A stretch of 64,000 nt of DNA from Panaeolus papilionaceus (taxonomy: Eukaryota; Basidiomycota; Agaricomycetes; Agaricales): the NCBI GenBank assembly GCA_015501605.1, contig JADNRZ010000016.1:186001-250000 (forward strand), in the 5' to 3' direction. Under the pieces are notes generated by a model. That model was given only the letters and a program-made list of their open reading frames with translations, was not told where the DNA came from and made no database searches. Position 1 is the first letter of the stretch. Every line of letters starts with the position of its first letter. Position numbers and translations under genes: made by a program. Below, in pieces: positions 48,072 through 60,882 of the stretch.

Positions 48072-49007
48072 CGTGGTGGTTCGTTGCTGGATTGGCGTTT
48101 TGTTGCGTGACAGTTCAGCACCATTGAACATTTGCGTGTCACACAGCATGATTGTCACGGTCATCGGTTCATCCCATCGAGCAAGGAGCATGATCACTCA
48201 TTTTCGCTCTAACTACATCGTTGAAACCTGGATCCAATATGTCACCTCTCTAACGGATACCAACAATTAAATATAGCCCCTCTCATACTTGCAACAGAGA
48301 GACTCGCAAGTCGGACCGAATCAAGTTTACAGCATCGTTGTGCTCATTCCGTCAACCTTCCTTCATCGAGGAATAGTATTTCTGTCGATACATACGTAGT
48401 TCGACCAGTGGTCAATGGCAGATGAACATTTGGCATCCCAAGCGCAGCAGCTTGTCATCCGAGTACGCGTGGTCATTAAGCGAGTGGGAATAAGTGCAAT
48501 ATCCATATGTAGCCTATAAATCATGGACATCTTGATCGATCCCTCGTTTTCTCAAAATAAGCTACGGTCTCAAGCTCAAGGGAGTTCTAATCATCCTCGA
48601 TAATTCTCGGATGATCATCGGGAGTACGTCAGCTCTTTACAATTGAGAAGCCTCTTTACTCAATCACCTTTCTGTTTCGCTGGCAAATGTATCAGATCCT
48701 TGTGTTTCCACGACGGAGATAGGTTTTCGATGGACCTTAATTGCTTCTTTACACCTTCGAGATCATCAATGGCGAGCGCCTTGCCGTGAAAAGAAATATT
48801 CGATAGATAACTGCTTGATATAGGTCTGATAAAATGCTATAATATATTCGAAGTTATGCTACACAAGTAATACAGCACACATCGTATCCTAAAGGTATGC
48901 GAGAATTGGACAATTAGGCAATGACATGGATAACAACAGCCCAGCTATAATACAAGTCCACAATAATTTAAAAACAGCACTGCAATAGAAATGAATTGAA
49001 AAGGAAA
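48072..49007. other. Spacer between Dml1 and the WOPR gene
   Basis: Dml1 promoter and 3' region of the WOPR gene; AT-rich around 48830-49000. No gene signal. Confidence 0.5.
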
Positions 49008-50127
49008 TTATAGAACAACTTTTAGTTTTTCCAAGGCACGGCGATCCTCAGAAGAAAGTGGTGTGTAGTTCTGTGAGTTGCTGCTGCTATATCCAGGCAG
49101 CATCGGGTATGGAAGATGTGGTCGTTTCCCATCACTCAAGGCCGAAATCGGTGGTAATGAGATTCGAGGGAACTGCGACGAGTTCTGAGACGTCAGTATG
49201 GGGGAATATGCTGAAGGTGAAGGAGTTGACGTGTAAACGGGTGAAGCCGGTCCATCGTACATTGGCCTGAGCGAATGATAGTTGTCCTCATGAGGTTCGC
49301 TTTCATCTGAGTAAGACGTGAAACGATCTGTCCTTGTGCACAGGATCTTGTTGCTGAAAAAGATTCCGCTTGGAACTTGGATGTTTCGAAGGTATGAGTA
49401 GTTGTCAATTACCGGAAGACGCGCATAGTCTTCGCCCTAAAAGGGATCGTTGTAATGAGTATCGCGTGGGGCCCAGGGTATTCAATCACACTCACGGAAA
49501 AGTACGCGACGACGTGCCATTTGCGAGGCTCCGTACACCCGGGAAGGTTGACTGTAACCGAATATGTTTGTTTGGTCAGGCCATTAGGTTTTGAAGGCCG
49601 ATCTTTCCTCCGCACTGGGGGAGGCACGATCGCATTTGGATCTGATGCACGACGTGCTCTGTTTAAGCGTTAATCACATTGTCCCCACTTTCGATTGAAT
49701 CATGACGAACAGACCTTCGAGCAGCCTTCGCATCTCGCTCCTCCTGAGTCGTTTCTATTTTTTCCTCGTAGAAGAGGTAATCACCACGCATTCTGCTCTG
49801 AGACCTGCACAAGGAGTTAAGGATTGCTGATGAAAGTCGAGTTGTCAAACGTACCATCTGCGTCCGTCGGTCCAGCGAAGGAGCCCACCATCGTCCTGTG
49901 CTTCCTCCCATACATAGACGTGGCCACTTTTGAGTTCCTCCCGTTCACTGGCGAGGAGTCGACGTTTTAGTAGTGGAAGCATGTTTAATCGAACGGCTTC
50001 CAGTATGATGTGGGCGTCATGAACATCCCGGATGTCTGTGAAAGTTGTCAGGGGTGCACTCAATTCAAATATGCAGCGAACTTACGTAGTGAAGGGTGGG
50101 TGACGGCGCTGCTTTTAACGAGCCCAT
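49008..50127 (-). CDS. WOPR (Gti1/Pac2) transcription factor
   Basis: Fungus-specific DNA-binding regulator related to Wor1/Ryp1/Mit1, which control cell-type and morphology switches. Start ATG at 50127 (MGSLKAAPSPT). The first WOPR half follows after one intron: IRDVHDAHIILEAVRLNMLP, LLKRRLLASEREELKSGHV, YVWEEAQDDGGLLRWTDGRR. Then come QSRMRGDYLFYEEKIETTQ and the Arg-rich linker. The second half is RRKDRPSKPNGLTKQTYSV and KWHVVAYFS. The last exons have YSYLRNIQVPSG and a Ser/Pro/Tyr-rich tail ending at 49008. Both halves of the domain are complete. The tail is short, total about 300 residues, at the low end for the family. A 2.2-kb upstream spacer is consistent with the large promoters of such regulators. 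Confidence 0.92.
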
Positions 50128-52335
50128 ATTGTCTGGAAGTAGGAGAATACATGACAGCAGCAAAGAGCAGGGAAGATGGAAAGAAACCGACGTAGATTTA
50201 GAGTTTATATAAGTTTTTGATGACATGTACTATGGCTCGTTACAGTATAAGTACTTAGGAACATACGTATCTCGGAGACTTAGCGGAAGGTAGCGAGATT
50301 GAGATTTGACCAGTGACATAAGGATGTTTTACTCGCTGAGATTGTGGTTGATGTAGATGAACAACCTGTAATACATCCGGTCCGACTGTGTTAAAATTGG
50401 GTGTTGCTTGCTTTCGTGGCAGTCCCAAATTTGTCCGTCGGTAAGGCTTATTTGCAAGCCGGTCCTCCGGATGTTTGTTCTTTGACTCAACAACGAGCAA
50501 TACACCTTGCAAATTGGCTCTTGAAAATTTTAGGATTTAATCGACCTATTTAGCATTGAATATCTGAAGATCTAGAGGCTGAAACGAAACGAATATCCTT
50601 GCCACTGTGGCAAATGTGTGCGTTTTCGCCACTCTGGCAAAACTTCGGAATGCCGAAGTTTTCCCTTAGTTAGCAACCACATTGGGTACAGGTTACCTTA
50701 TTCCTTCACCTAGATTAAAAGTAAGTATCTCGGAGAAAGTTGTTTGATACTTACTGGCCCTTAGAGCTCTTGAGTAAAGCTAAGCGACTCGGATGTGTTA
50801 TCTGCGGTAAAATCCGTGTTGTGATCTTCGAAGGCGTCTGAACAGACGCTTACACGAATGAACGGAGATTCGAAACTAAGAGAACGAAAAGTTGTGAAGG
50901 CCAATTCTCGGTCTTTAGTTAAGCAGGATATACATGGTTAGCCGCAGTACAGTGCGGACAGTTCGTCTAGGGTGCAGTCAGAGCGACAGAAAAGAAAACG
51001 GAATGCTTTTTTCGATCCCCATGGCCATGTCTTCGAAGTACAGCCTGATATTCATCACAATCTCAGCCTTGAAACAACACTATCGGGTCGAATTCTCCAT
51101 ATAAAGGAAGGTTAGCTCTACCTAGTTATTCTTGTCAGTTGTATACAATGACTGAAGTTTAAAAGATTTGACCTATCATCATCTGCATTCATATCATGTC
51201 TTGTTTGCAAAGTCAACGCATTCCGGACCTTCCAGGCCGATCGGCGTGGGCACAAGCAGTCAAATGGATAACTCGGTACGATGTATACTACTCTAGAGCT
51301 ATAAGAGGTCTATTTTCATTACTGCACGAGATTATTGATCTTCCGAACATGGTGCAAGACATGACACCACTCTTGAGGACGTCCTAAAAATAAGCCACCG
51401 CGTGAATGCAATAAGCATAGTCTCAAGAGACTCGTCCATATTTTGATGACTGACTGAAGGCAGTGTTAGCACCTGACACCTCAGGGAACGTTCGACCAAA
51501 TGGTGACTTCGCTGGCTTCTACCCCCGGGTAGCCTGAAGCTTAAGCTCGGTCCGCCATATGCCTCGACCTTCATGTGGAATGCCAGAATGTAGCGCATGA
51601 CGATAGACATTATTTTAAAAGACAGGGAGGCATTACGAGAGAAGAACTCTATCAGAACCTCTCTGTCCCCAAAACGGCGTCAGTCATATTCATAGAAACT
51701 AGCCAAGACTTTTTCCAATTTACAGATACATCCCCAGACATTCAGTACTAGACATCGATGGACCTCATGATTTAAACCCTATCGACGCCCAGGAGCATCA
51801 ACAGATGGTAATAGCACACCCAATCACCGCTGGTGCGGGGTGCTTTCCCGGTGGCCGGTTGGACTATCAACGACTTGCTGCAAGCCACGTCTTATGAATT
51901 GTGTTATAAGCCTCGTGATTGCATCGAGGCATATCGTACTTAAGTGTTCGATCGCAATGTCGTGTGTCGTGCGCTCCGATGTTGCGCCACCAACAGAGCA
52001 ATGAGTGCAATTTTCCATACTCAATCATTGTAACGCTACTAGGAGCGATTTCAGCGATGTCCCAATCTTTATCACACAGACACGTCGACGTCAAACTGTA
52101 TGCGTTCGTCGGTGATTAAGATTGTTCACCCCACAAACAGTGTATCACAATAGACATGCGCTTATGTGAATATATGTATTCATCGCGTAGGACAAGCAGT
52201 GTACATAGTGCGTATTTGTTCGATTCATCAAATTAATGTCAAGGAATTTGGGGTTGACAGATGAATCAAGGATTCAAGGTGAGATTTATTTCTGGACGCT
52301 GGACAATAGGACAGTGGGCGTGAGATCTAACCCTT
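50128..52335. other. Long spacer upstream of the WOPR gene
   Basis: No gene is supported. Minus frame 50255-50512 and plus frame 51196-51387 have no recognised domain. A perfect hairpin lies at 50639-50662, preceded by a repeated gccact.tggcaaa box at 50601-50614 and 50628-50641. It probably holds WOPR regulatory DNA and the 3' flank of the HsbA-like gene. Confidence 0.45.
50639..50662. repeat. Perfect inverted repeat, 10-base arms
   Basis: AAAACTTCGG, loop AATG, CCGAAGTTTT. Every arm base pairs. It lies about 510 bases upstream of the WOPR start and could be an operator-like site, a transcript hairpin or a footprint of a small mobile element. Confidence 0.8.
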
Positions 52336-53091
52336 TTAAGAAGAATAAATGCTCTCGCAATTTTTGAGACCGGCAAGAATACCCCTTGCCTCCTGAGCAG
52401 TGCGATCCTTTTGTTCTGCCTATTTAAGCGCAATGTTAGAAGGATGTCATATGGTTGCATTCCGGGTTGCATGAAAGATACATACTGGAGCTGCATTTAT
52501 CAGGCTGTTTACGAAGGGTACGATTCCGTTTTCCAAGTCCTGCAAGGAGGACCTGACCACGTTGGTCACTCCCAAGCTGGAAAACATGGGTTTTTTGGCG
52601 ATGAGGGTATCGAAGGTGTTGTTGATAGCTGGCCCCAACGACGTATGTATGGCAGCATAAATATTATTGCCCTCGTCTACGCTAAAAGGGCTGGCATCCT
52701 AAGCGCAATAGAAAAAAGACATTATTTCGTTGTTAATCATCCCATATAAAACAAGCGAGGTGTGAATTTAATCTGGGGCAATGGACCCACCTCGATGTCC
52801 TGAGTCGTCTTGGAGTTCGCTTTGTTGAGTGAATCGCAAGCGGCTCGGATAGACTGCAAAAATGGGGTACAATTCAGTTATCCGAGATTATTTATAGCAA
52901 AGCGAAACCCTTACTGCTGCCTGGAAAAAGCTCCCAGAGAAGCCCCCGATGAGCGTGTTTAACGACGCGATGTTGCTTTCCAGCACCGTGATGTCGGAAT
53001 TGACCGTCGCAATACTGCTACGAGACAGGGGTTCACCCAGCACAAAGGATGCCCATAAGGTGAGCGAAACAAAGACCGAGGATAGTTGCAT
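52336..53091 (-). CDS. HsbA-like secreted protein (hydrophobic surface binding)
   Basis: HsbA-family proteins are secreted and bind hydrophobic surfaces, helping fungal hydrolases act on solid substrates. Start ATG at 53091 gives a signal peptide (MQLSSVFVSLTLWASFVLG) followed by a helical domain: NSDITVLESNIASLNTLIGG, GNNIYAAIHTSLGPAINNTF, LIAKKPMFSSLGVTNVVRS, LENGIVPFVNSLINAAP and GILAGLKNCESIYSS. There are four exons with introns of about 60 nt. The pattern of helices with 'LIAKKPxF' fits Pfam HsbA. The total of about 180 residues is normal. An in-frame upstream Met at 53181 would put the signal peptide inside the protein and was rejected. Confidence 0.85.
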
Positions 53092-53413
53092 GGTTGAGAG
53101 AGTAGTGATATCGACGCAGGGTGGCCGTTTTGGCGAGTTGGAGCTGTTTGAGAGGCGGATGGTAGTCGTATAAATACACACTCATATTAGAAGAAAATTT
53201 AGGATATAAAAAATAAATTATTCGAATGCTGGTCGTAAAGTATAAAGGGCAGAACCTTCGTCAAAGATGAAGAAAATATGAGAAACGAAGTCCATAGTTC
53301 TAGAGAGGCACACAGGCAAATGTACACGTAAAAATGCTTTTTACAATGATAAGGGATGAGAATGAAACCCAAAAGCCATTAAAGATGCAAGAAAATGAAC
53401 CAGCTCCAACTGG

Positions 53414-56400
53414 CTATCGTGAGGTCGGTTCGAGAACATCGGGCTTGAATCGAAGCCGAGCAAGGAGAATAGAGGTCCACGGCTCTCCGACATTCGATAC
53501 TTTGCTATGACAGTCAAAAGGTATATCTCCCAGCTCATCGGGGTAACTGGGTCCATCTTCCCCTGTACCTTTATCTGTGGTAAACATACCCCATGGCTGG
53601 CCAGCAATCGGACTAAGAGAGACGTTGAAGATAGCCTAAAAACCTAATCAGGAAAATTAACTCGTAAGTGGAATGGAATCAACTTACCTTCCCTTCTGGA
53701 TGGCTATGACTGACAAACAGCCCATAGTTTGGAGCGCGAAGCGTACCTATAACTGCATAAGAAGAACAAGGATAGGGCTTAATCATGATGATGCGCGTGG
53801 TATGCTCAAACAAGGTCTTTACCTAGGAAGAGGTCCTCCTTTTGGATATTGTGTTGGAACCCATAGATTCTCATAATCTCGCCCACGTTCTCCTGGAACC
53901 ATTTCCTTGGGACCTCCAACGACTCCATATACTGGTACTCAGAAATTTCCGTGAACAAGTACGCCGCCTTATGGCCCGCCTTAAGGGGGAATGCGTGGCG
54001 CCTTGAGATGGCTTGAGTCCTAGTGCGGAAAGGCATGAGCAAAACACAAGTACGATGCAGTTGAAAAAGAAATCCGCGTCCACGCACAAAAAGTTGCGGA
54101 AAGTCAATGATCCAGCGATAAGATCATATGCTTTCTGGGCGACTGTTCTTCCATCTGATTTTTGCAGACCAATCGTCGTATTGCCATACTTTCCGAGGGG
54201 TCGCAAAGCTTTGATGTCGAGATTATCGGATTTAGTAGGCGTCATGGAATTAAAGAGCGTGACAAATTGGCCCGCTGGCTTCGACAGATACCCAACAGCG
54301 CCGATTTCTACATGTGAAGGATCCCATAGGGGTAACAACACTAAAATGTTGGGTAGCGAAGATCAGTATGAAACAGTTAGGAGGTCCAAAATCATACTCA
54401 CACGAAGGATGGAAGTCGTGAACGAGGTTAAGACGATATCTCCGCTCGTTCTTGAAACTTACGGCTCTCTCGTCTAAAGGAGGCGGTGAGCGTCCATCGA
54501 AACAGTCGTATTCGATGACGTTAATTTGTCCACCAGGAGGAGGGATAGACCTCCGAGACTCCATTGTGGAGGTACGACTGGACGCGGGGGTATAGATCAC
54601 TGGCTCCGGCATTTTGATTACCGCAGTGCTAACCGTGCTCTCTTCGTGCGGTGCGTCGTCATTGAGAGTTCTTGATGGGCCAATCTCACTAGCCCTTCCA
54701 AGAATATCATTCGCTATTTCCCAAAAGCAGATAGAAATGAGTGACTGATTCCAGAATATAGAATAAGGTGTGTAAATAACTTACGGAATGTTCCAGCAGC
54801 ATTTTCGAGAAATTTGGGTAGAGTGATTGGAGCTAGGGAGGGGGAAGGAGTTTCTTTTTTTTGTGCACTGAGATTCAACGGAGGTGGAGGTTGTGGAGAT
54901 TCTAGACCACTCAGGCTTAGCCCTTTACGCAATAGCTTTAGATCCTTTGCTATTTTCTCAAATCTTGGTCGCAGATGAGGTTGTGTTCGCCAGCAACCAG
55001 AAATTATATCCTGGAGACCAGGCGTAACAAATCGTGAGTTAGGAGGAAGCGGGGGCCGTCCATGTTGTTCTAAAAATGTTCAGAGGACGGTGACATAAAC
55101 CGTTGGAGGATACTTACCGAGGACGAGGTATCGTACAGTTTCATCATCCACGTTCGGCCATGGCATTCTCCCCATAGTTAAGATTTCTACACAAGTGATA
55201 GAAAACGCCCAAACGTCAACTGCGGGATTAAGTTGGGTATGCCCATCCCATAGTTCCGGCGGCTGCCACCTTAAAGTACCACCTAAAATCATCATATTTA
55301 GACACTAGACTCCAAAGCCTAAAGACAAAACAATACTTACGATTAGCAGTCTTCCCACTCCTACGATAAGACTCGATCTTCATCTCGCTCTGGCCGAAAT
55401 CAGCAAGAACAGCCCTGAATTTGTCGTCGACGAGGACATTAGCGGCTTTGAGGTCGCCATGGAGGACTGGTGGGTGGAGGCCGTGAAGATAATCCATCCC
55501 CTTGGCAATTTCATGCATGAAGCGCAGGAGATCCCATTCACGATCGACAACATCTGATTCAGGCGGCCTAATCATGGGTGAGCCAGGCAGACTAGACTCC
55601 CGACCAGGACTATATCCTCTCCTCCATGGTGCAGGTAAAGGAGCAGATCCTGCTCGCCCATGAACACGAAGGTGAGTTGGGATTGTGGAATGAGTGTCAG
55701 GACCTATCCCTAGACCTGGTGGTCGACGTTCTTGCTCAACTTTACGTAGGTGTTCAACGAGACTTCCGTGTTGCATGTACGCGCTGACAAAGAACCAGGG
55801 AGGATCGCCGGTCGTGCTACTTGCTCCGTACAGGGTGAGGACATTGGGGTGGTGTAACGTCTTCCAAATCTGCACCTCCTTCATGAAGAGCTCTCGTGGC
55901 GTGACTGAGTCCTTCAGGACTTTGACTGCGACAGTTTGACCCCTCCATTTGCCTTTATACACCCAAGAGAAACCTCCAACACCAATCTTTTTGATACGGT
56001 CCACCTCATACCTTAAATAAGTTGTCAATAAAAGTCGTAAGAATAACATGATGCTTCACACACTTGGTAATAGCCCAGCTAGGAACAGCAATCGGGTTTC
56101 CTTTGCTCATACGACGAAGAGCATCAATTCCGGTTTCCATAAACTCCCAATCCAAGGTATCCCTCCTGCGGATATCAAAGCTGCTACTGACAGTGCTGCC
56201 CTCACTACTTGAAATGCTGGACAAAGAACTAGACATCGTCGTTGAACGTTGTAATGACCCATCCGGGAGGCGAGATTCAATCATATTCACCCTCATCGGG
56301 AACTTGAACTTGTTGGACTTGGATGAGTCAGGGGAGGTTTCTGCTTCATCTTCCTCTGCCAGTTTCTCTAGAGCACGTTGGAGTGTTTTGATAGCATCTG

Positions 56401-58088
56401 GCATTTCGCTTTCGCCGACTTGAAGTACTTCAAGCATTTCGGCGTCGCTTGTCGTCTGTAAGGCGTCCCGCATAATTTTACGGAGATGGACTACATCCAG
56501 GGCAGCGTCGACGGTATTTTGTTCTTGGTGAATGTTCTGTAGAGTGGGAAGAATTTGGGGATGGGGCATGTTCAAAACAGGGGATTCGGGAGTGAGAGTA
56601 GCAGGTTCTGCCTGGACGGTTTGGGTAGGATTTTCGTCGATGGAAAAGAGGAGTGAAGCGTGTGGCTTGGTACTCTTTGAAACCTGGTTTGGGGGAGGGA
56701 TGACTTCTTCTACGGTGGTTGTGATGACGCCTTCCCTAACTGGAGCAGGTACTGGGACTTGTCCACTTGCTATCGCTCGCATCAGTGCTTTGATCTCTTC
56801 TTGATCAATATTACGACGTTTGTCTGACTCTTGAACGATAGTCAGAATTCTGAGTTGAACGCTAACCTGGAGGACGAAGTCAATATACATTGCATAGGGT
56901 GGAGGGGACGCATACACTGAACAGCGCCATGGCATCCTTGAGCAGACTATCGCAATGAGCTATCTCTCTAAAGATTTCGTCTCTCTTCAGGTATCGTTTC
57001 AAAAACGGTCTTTTGGCTTGCTTGTGCATAAATTCCGCGACATAAGCGAACGACCTGTACGCCATCCAAGTAAGATAAGCAGTCTGAAATAAATACTTGA
57101 ATATATACATACTCTTCAAGCTTTGCAATAGGTGCTGTCAATTCAGGTCCTACTTCATTTCCGGCCTTCGAGATTTCTTGACGCACAGATAGTAGTATGT
57201 CGGCACACCGTTCCGTTAGACGCATGCAACTGATCCCGTTCAACTGCATACAGATGTTAAGCGGGTTCTACTTCCAGAATTTAATCGAAACTTACGTCCA
57301 CTTCCTCTGCAGCATCCCATATCGCGAGTAAAGTTTTTGCAGCAACAGAAAGTCCTGGAATTGGCGCATAATCGAGAAACTCGACTCCAATAGCTAGAGC
57401 CTCGTGTGCAGCATCTCCGGTCCACTCCAAAGACGATGCAACGGCCTGTGCAACTTTCTAGTGAAATAAAATCCCGTAAATTCAATTCCTTTGAACACTG
57501 ATAATGAATACAACGTACCTTTCTTGTTGTCTCTCTGGCATCGTCATGAGCAACCGACTTTGTGTTTTTCCTTTTTGGGGGCTCTTGCCAAGAATGGATC
57601 ACGTGCTTCGTGCCATACCAAGACGCCTCGAGCAGCGACGTATCCTCTGCAGGACTTGACGGATCTACTTCCTCATCATCGTCTCTCCTGGCAGGTGAAC
57701 GGGATCTCTCCTTGGACACAGATCTACTTTTACCCTTCCTCCTAGAACTCAACTTCCCATCCGTAACAACAGGCAATAATCCAGCTGATCTGGCCCTCGG
57801 AGTCGATGCTGCGGTTGAACTAGAAGGCGATGACGATAGCGGGGGTGGTACCTCTTCTATGTTCGGGATGCTTGACAGGTTGGGGACAGATGACACCCTG
57901 TTCTGTATCTCGAATCCAGATTTCGTGCTATTTGCGACATTTTGAAGGCTAGAAGGAGGTAAAGGTACAGTTCCTTTGGTCGGGGTTGACGCGGGGTTGA
58001 GGGGTGACGACAATCGTGGAGTTGACCCTGACGTGGGTGTTGACGAGTCTGAAGATGGTGTCGACAGTGGTGAACCCGACTTGCTCAT
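53414..58088 (-). CDS. K3: MLKL-like bundle + TKL kinase + unnamed C-terminal module
   Basis: Diverged, intact paralog of K1/K2, 24 kb away. Start at 58088 (MSKSGSPLSTPSS) opens a long Ser/Pro-rich exon ending in WYGTKHVIHSW and SVAHDDARETTRK, as in K1/K2. The helical bundle (57520-56920) has IPGLSVAAKTLLAIWDAAEE, CMRLTERCADILLSVRQE and RPFLKRYLKRDEIFREI, then the brace (RRNIDQEEIKALMRAIASG). The kinase (about 56010-54930) has GVGGFSWVYKGKW, VAVKVLKD, HHPNVLTLYGAS, an insert of about 65 residues between lobes, HGDLKAANVLV, DFGQSEMK and WQPPELWDG. The C-terminal module (54341-53414) begins LPLWDPSHVEIGAVGYLSK and contains HNIQKEDLFLG and LLARLRFKPDVLEPTS. Catalytic Lys, Asp and DFG are present. 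The conserved N- and C-terminal parts against divergent linkers argue that both are functional domains. Confidence 0.9.
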
Positions 58089-60882
58089 CGAATCGACGGA
58101 TATCGATAGGTAAAGGTATGGGTATAATAATAAGGAGCAGTAAGAAAGGTGCGCGGAGAATTAGCCCCACTGATTAAACACCTTTGAAAGAGACACAACG
58201 TGAGAACAAATCATTTATGACATGCCCCGAGGCGGTTTCGTGTTTCCGGTAGATCACTCCATGAATGCACCCGTCTCAGGTTATTAAGGGCATTAAATAT
58301 ACAGTGTTACAAGGGTAAATGTCTGGAAATACACTTCTAATTCTATTCTTGCAGCTTTGGCTGAATGCAGACACCTGTGCGCTGCCTTCTACATCAGAAA
58401 CTACGGTATCGCACACCTTTTTGCTAAGTCCCGCCTCGCTGTAAAGCACTGACAGAAAGGACACGCGCGGGCTTCGTGGTCGAACTCCCTGGATTTATCA
58501 CCGCTCTCATCGGGACAGCCTAGGAATCCAAGGCATTTCGTGAGATGGCCGAACCTCGCCGTCGCGGTAATTATGGGTGTATGAGAGTGGCGTTGACGGA
58601 GTCAGAGTTGCGACAACTGAGTCGACCGCGACAATCTACTGTAGTTTGAAACCAATTGAGTTTTCGGACTAATAGTATACTCCAAACTTCCATTTAGTGC
58701 GTGATATTGGTCTACTGAGCCTCGCTTCGTTTCGTGAAGCCGCGCCTCAGCGCCCCAAAATCCTCCTTCGTGGGCAGTGGGTGAGTGGGGCCAAGCAGTA
58801 GAGAACGCAGAGTAATACTTACTCTACACAGCCTAGTTTGAGCATGTGGGGTTAATATACTGCGTATAAGCATATAGACTTCATGTGCGCCAAGTTAGCC
58901 CATTGAATTCGGCATTCATAGTTTCATCATCCCTTGGCAACGACACGGCTGGCACATATTCTGAATCGCCTCGGCGTATAGCCACGAAGAAATGTAACTT
59001 CGTAATTGTCGCAACCACATATCCTGTGTATGCCCTACAATCCTTATCAGGAAAATCATGCTTAAAGTCAGCTTTCGTGATTCAAAAAGCAGTTTCTAGC
59101 GCGGTTTGTCGGAGATATCAATTATTCAGACTGACAGCGTCTATTTTTAGACTAGCCCTCGGATTGACTGATGTGTCCAACTTAGGCAGAATCACTGCGG
59201 TGTCTAACGCTGGCTCGTGTGCGATAATTTCCAGGGTTTATCTGCAATCTGCAAGGTGTGTTTAGCTGGTGTTCTACTTACAGATATTATACTGATGTTG
59301 CTCAGTGCGTCATTTGGTGTGTTACACAATGATGGCGAAAGATGCTCATGTATTTGAAGCAAAACCTGCGCTGCGTCCATATAAACACCATCTTGCGCTA
59401 ATTTCTTCCAATAAAAATATACAGACATTCCAGTGAATTTTTTGACTTCCTTGTCGTGTTTCTGAGGATGTACGTATTGAAATTTATTTACTGACTGCTC
59501 CGATCATACTCCAGAGCCTCAAGGGTGTGATGAACAGAGAAATGCTAAAAGAAAGCTTTTTGGTATTCCTTGCTTATTCCGTATGTATCAATAGCACCCT
59601 TAACTGCTGTTTTATTTTTTGAAGGGGGTTACCGAGGTTGAATGGAAGAGGAGACTGCGGATACTACAAGCGCTCGTACACATGGCTCATGAAATAGTGG
59701 GGCTATGGTAGGTCTTAGACTTTGACACAGTAAAGCATGATGAATAGTGACTTCCGGCTTATTGAAGTACGGGACTTCAACTTTGAACACGAGATGAGTC
59801 TTCTGACACAATTAAAAGCTGCATCTCGCTTCCGAGTCTTCGTTGTGCAGGCGAGAATGGAAAATCAATCGTTCCGAGCAACTGAGAAACGTGTTAAATT
59901 GGTGTGTCATTACTCTGCTCACAATGTCAATTCGAAGCGATGTCGAGTATTATTAAAAAAACCCACCCGTAGCAATGACGATTCCAGTGAACTGCTTCGC
60001 TTCCTATTTTCGGTACACCATTTATTTCTTTGGCGAATTAATCATTTCTGTTCGAACTTCGTCATAAATTGACATGAGAGTACAGTGGATTAACGTAGTA
60101 CCATCTGCTCATTGACAAGTGTATATTTATAGTGAATGATTCACCCAGCATCGAAATCTGCGACAGCATCCCAGCATTCGAACTCCAGAAACGGCGCCGT
60201 TGCCCATCCCACAACCTCCGATACTCGCATCGGCGATTAGACATCACCCTGTAGGGCTGGTCAGAGCAGTATTTGAATAAGGTAGCTCCAAACTAGTCTC
60301 ATGTCCTTCATGGACCTCTGGAGCTCATTGGTTGAGGCTCCGACAGCTTCATAGCCCCTAATTCATGACTTATGGTTGCTGACAACATCATCGCCTCGTG
60401 CATCAATCGCGGAACCATTTTTAATGAGTTTATATCCTCGATCGTCGTTTATCTCAGTCAATTTGCTCAACCCTCATGGCATCCAGGTGATGCGTTGGAC
60501 TTGCGCATTCCAGTATTGTTATCATGCCGTCCTCCTCTTTGAGCCTTCAAAGCTTTGGGGCGGAGATAATTATCACATTTTACTGTTTGAACTCAAAAGT
60601 TTGATAATAACATGAAAGTCCTTTAAACACAAAGCAAAAGTGTGTTGCGGTCTCAGCTGGCGGCGCAGCGCAATCTGCGAGCCCACACTGCTCCCGGCAC
60701 CCGGTTACTATTTCTCCGGAGCTTAGTCATCACCCCAAAACGTTGCGGAGACAGGTTGGATTTTGAATTTCGCGCTATCGCATACCTCGCTCCGCTCCCG
60801 ACCAACACAAATTTGGGGCCTTTGTGTCCCACTATCCATATTCTTCCTCTTACCACCACCACCAACCCCTCAATACACAAAA
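58089..60882. other. Long spacer between K3 and the THEM6-like gene
   Basis: K3 promoter at the left and a CT-rich core promoter just before 60883. Frames inside (for example plus 58885-59265 and 59737-60072) show no recognisable domain or splice-consistent gene. I see no tRNA-like cloverleaf. Confidence 0.45.

Noticed and set aside
48072..48197. Longer N-terminus for Dml1 starting at 48197
   Set aside because: The family begins at MKEI(V/L)YIQAG; the extra residues have no family support.
58885..59265. Plus-strand frame of 126 codons in the K3-THEM6 spacer
   Set aside because: No domain, no plausible start context and no paralog in the window.
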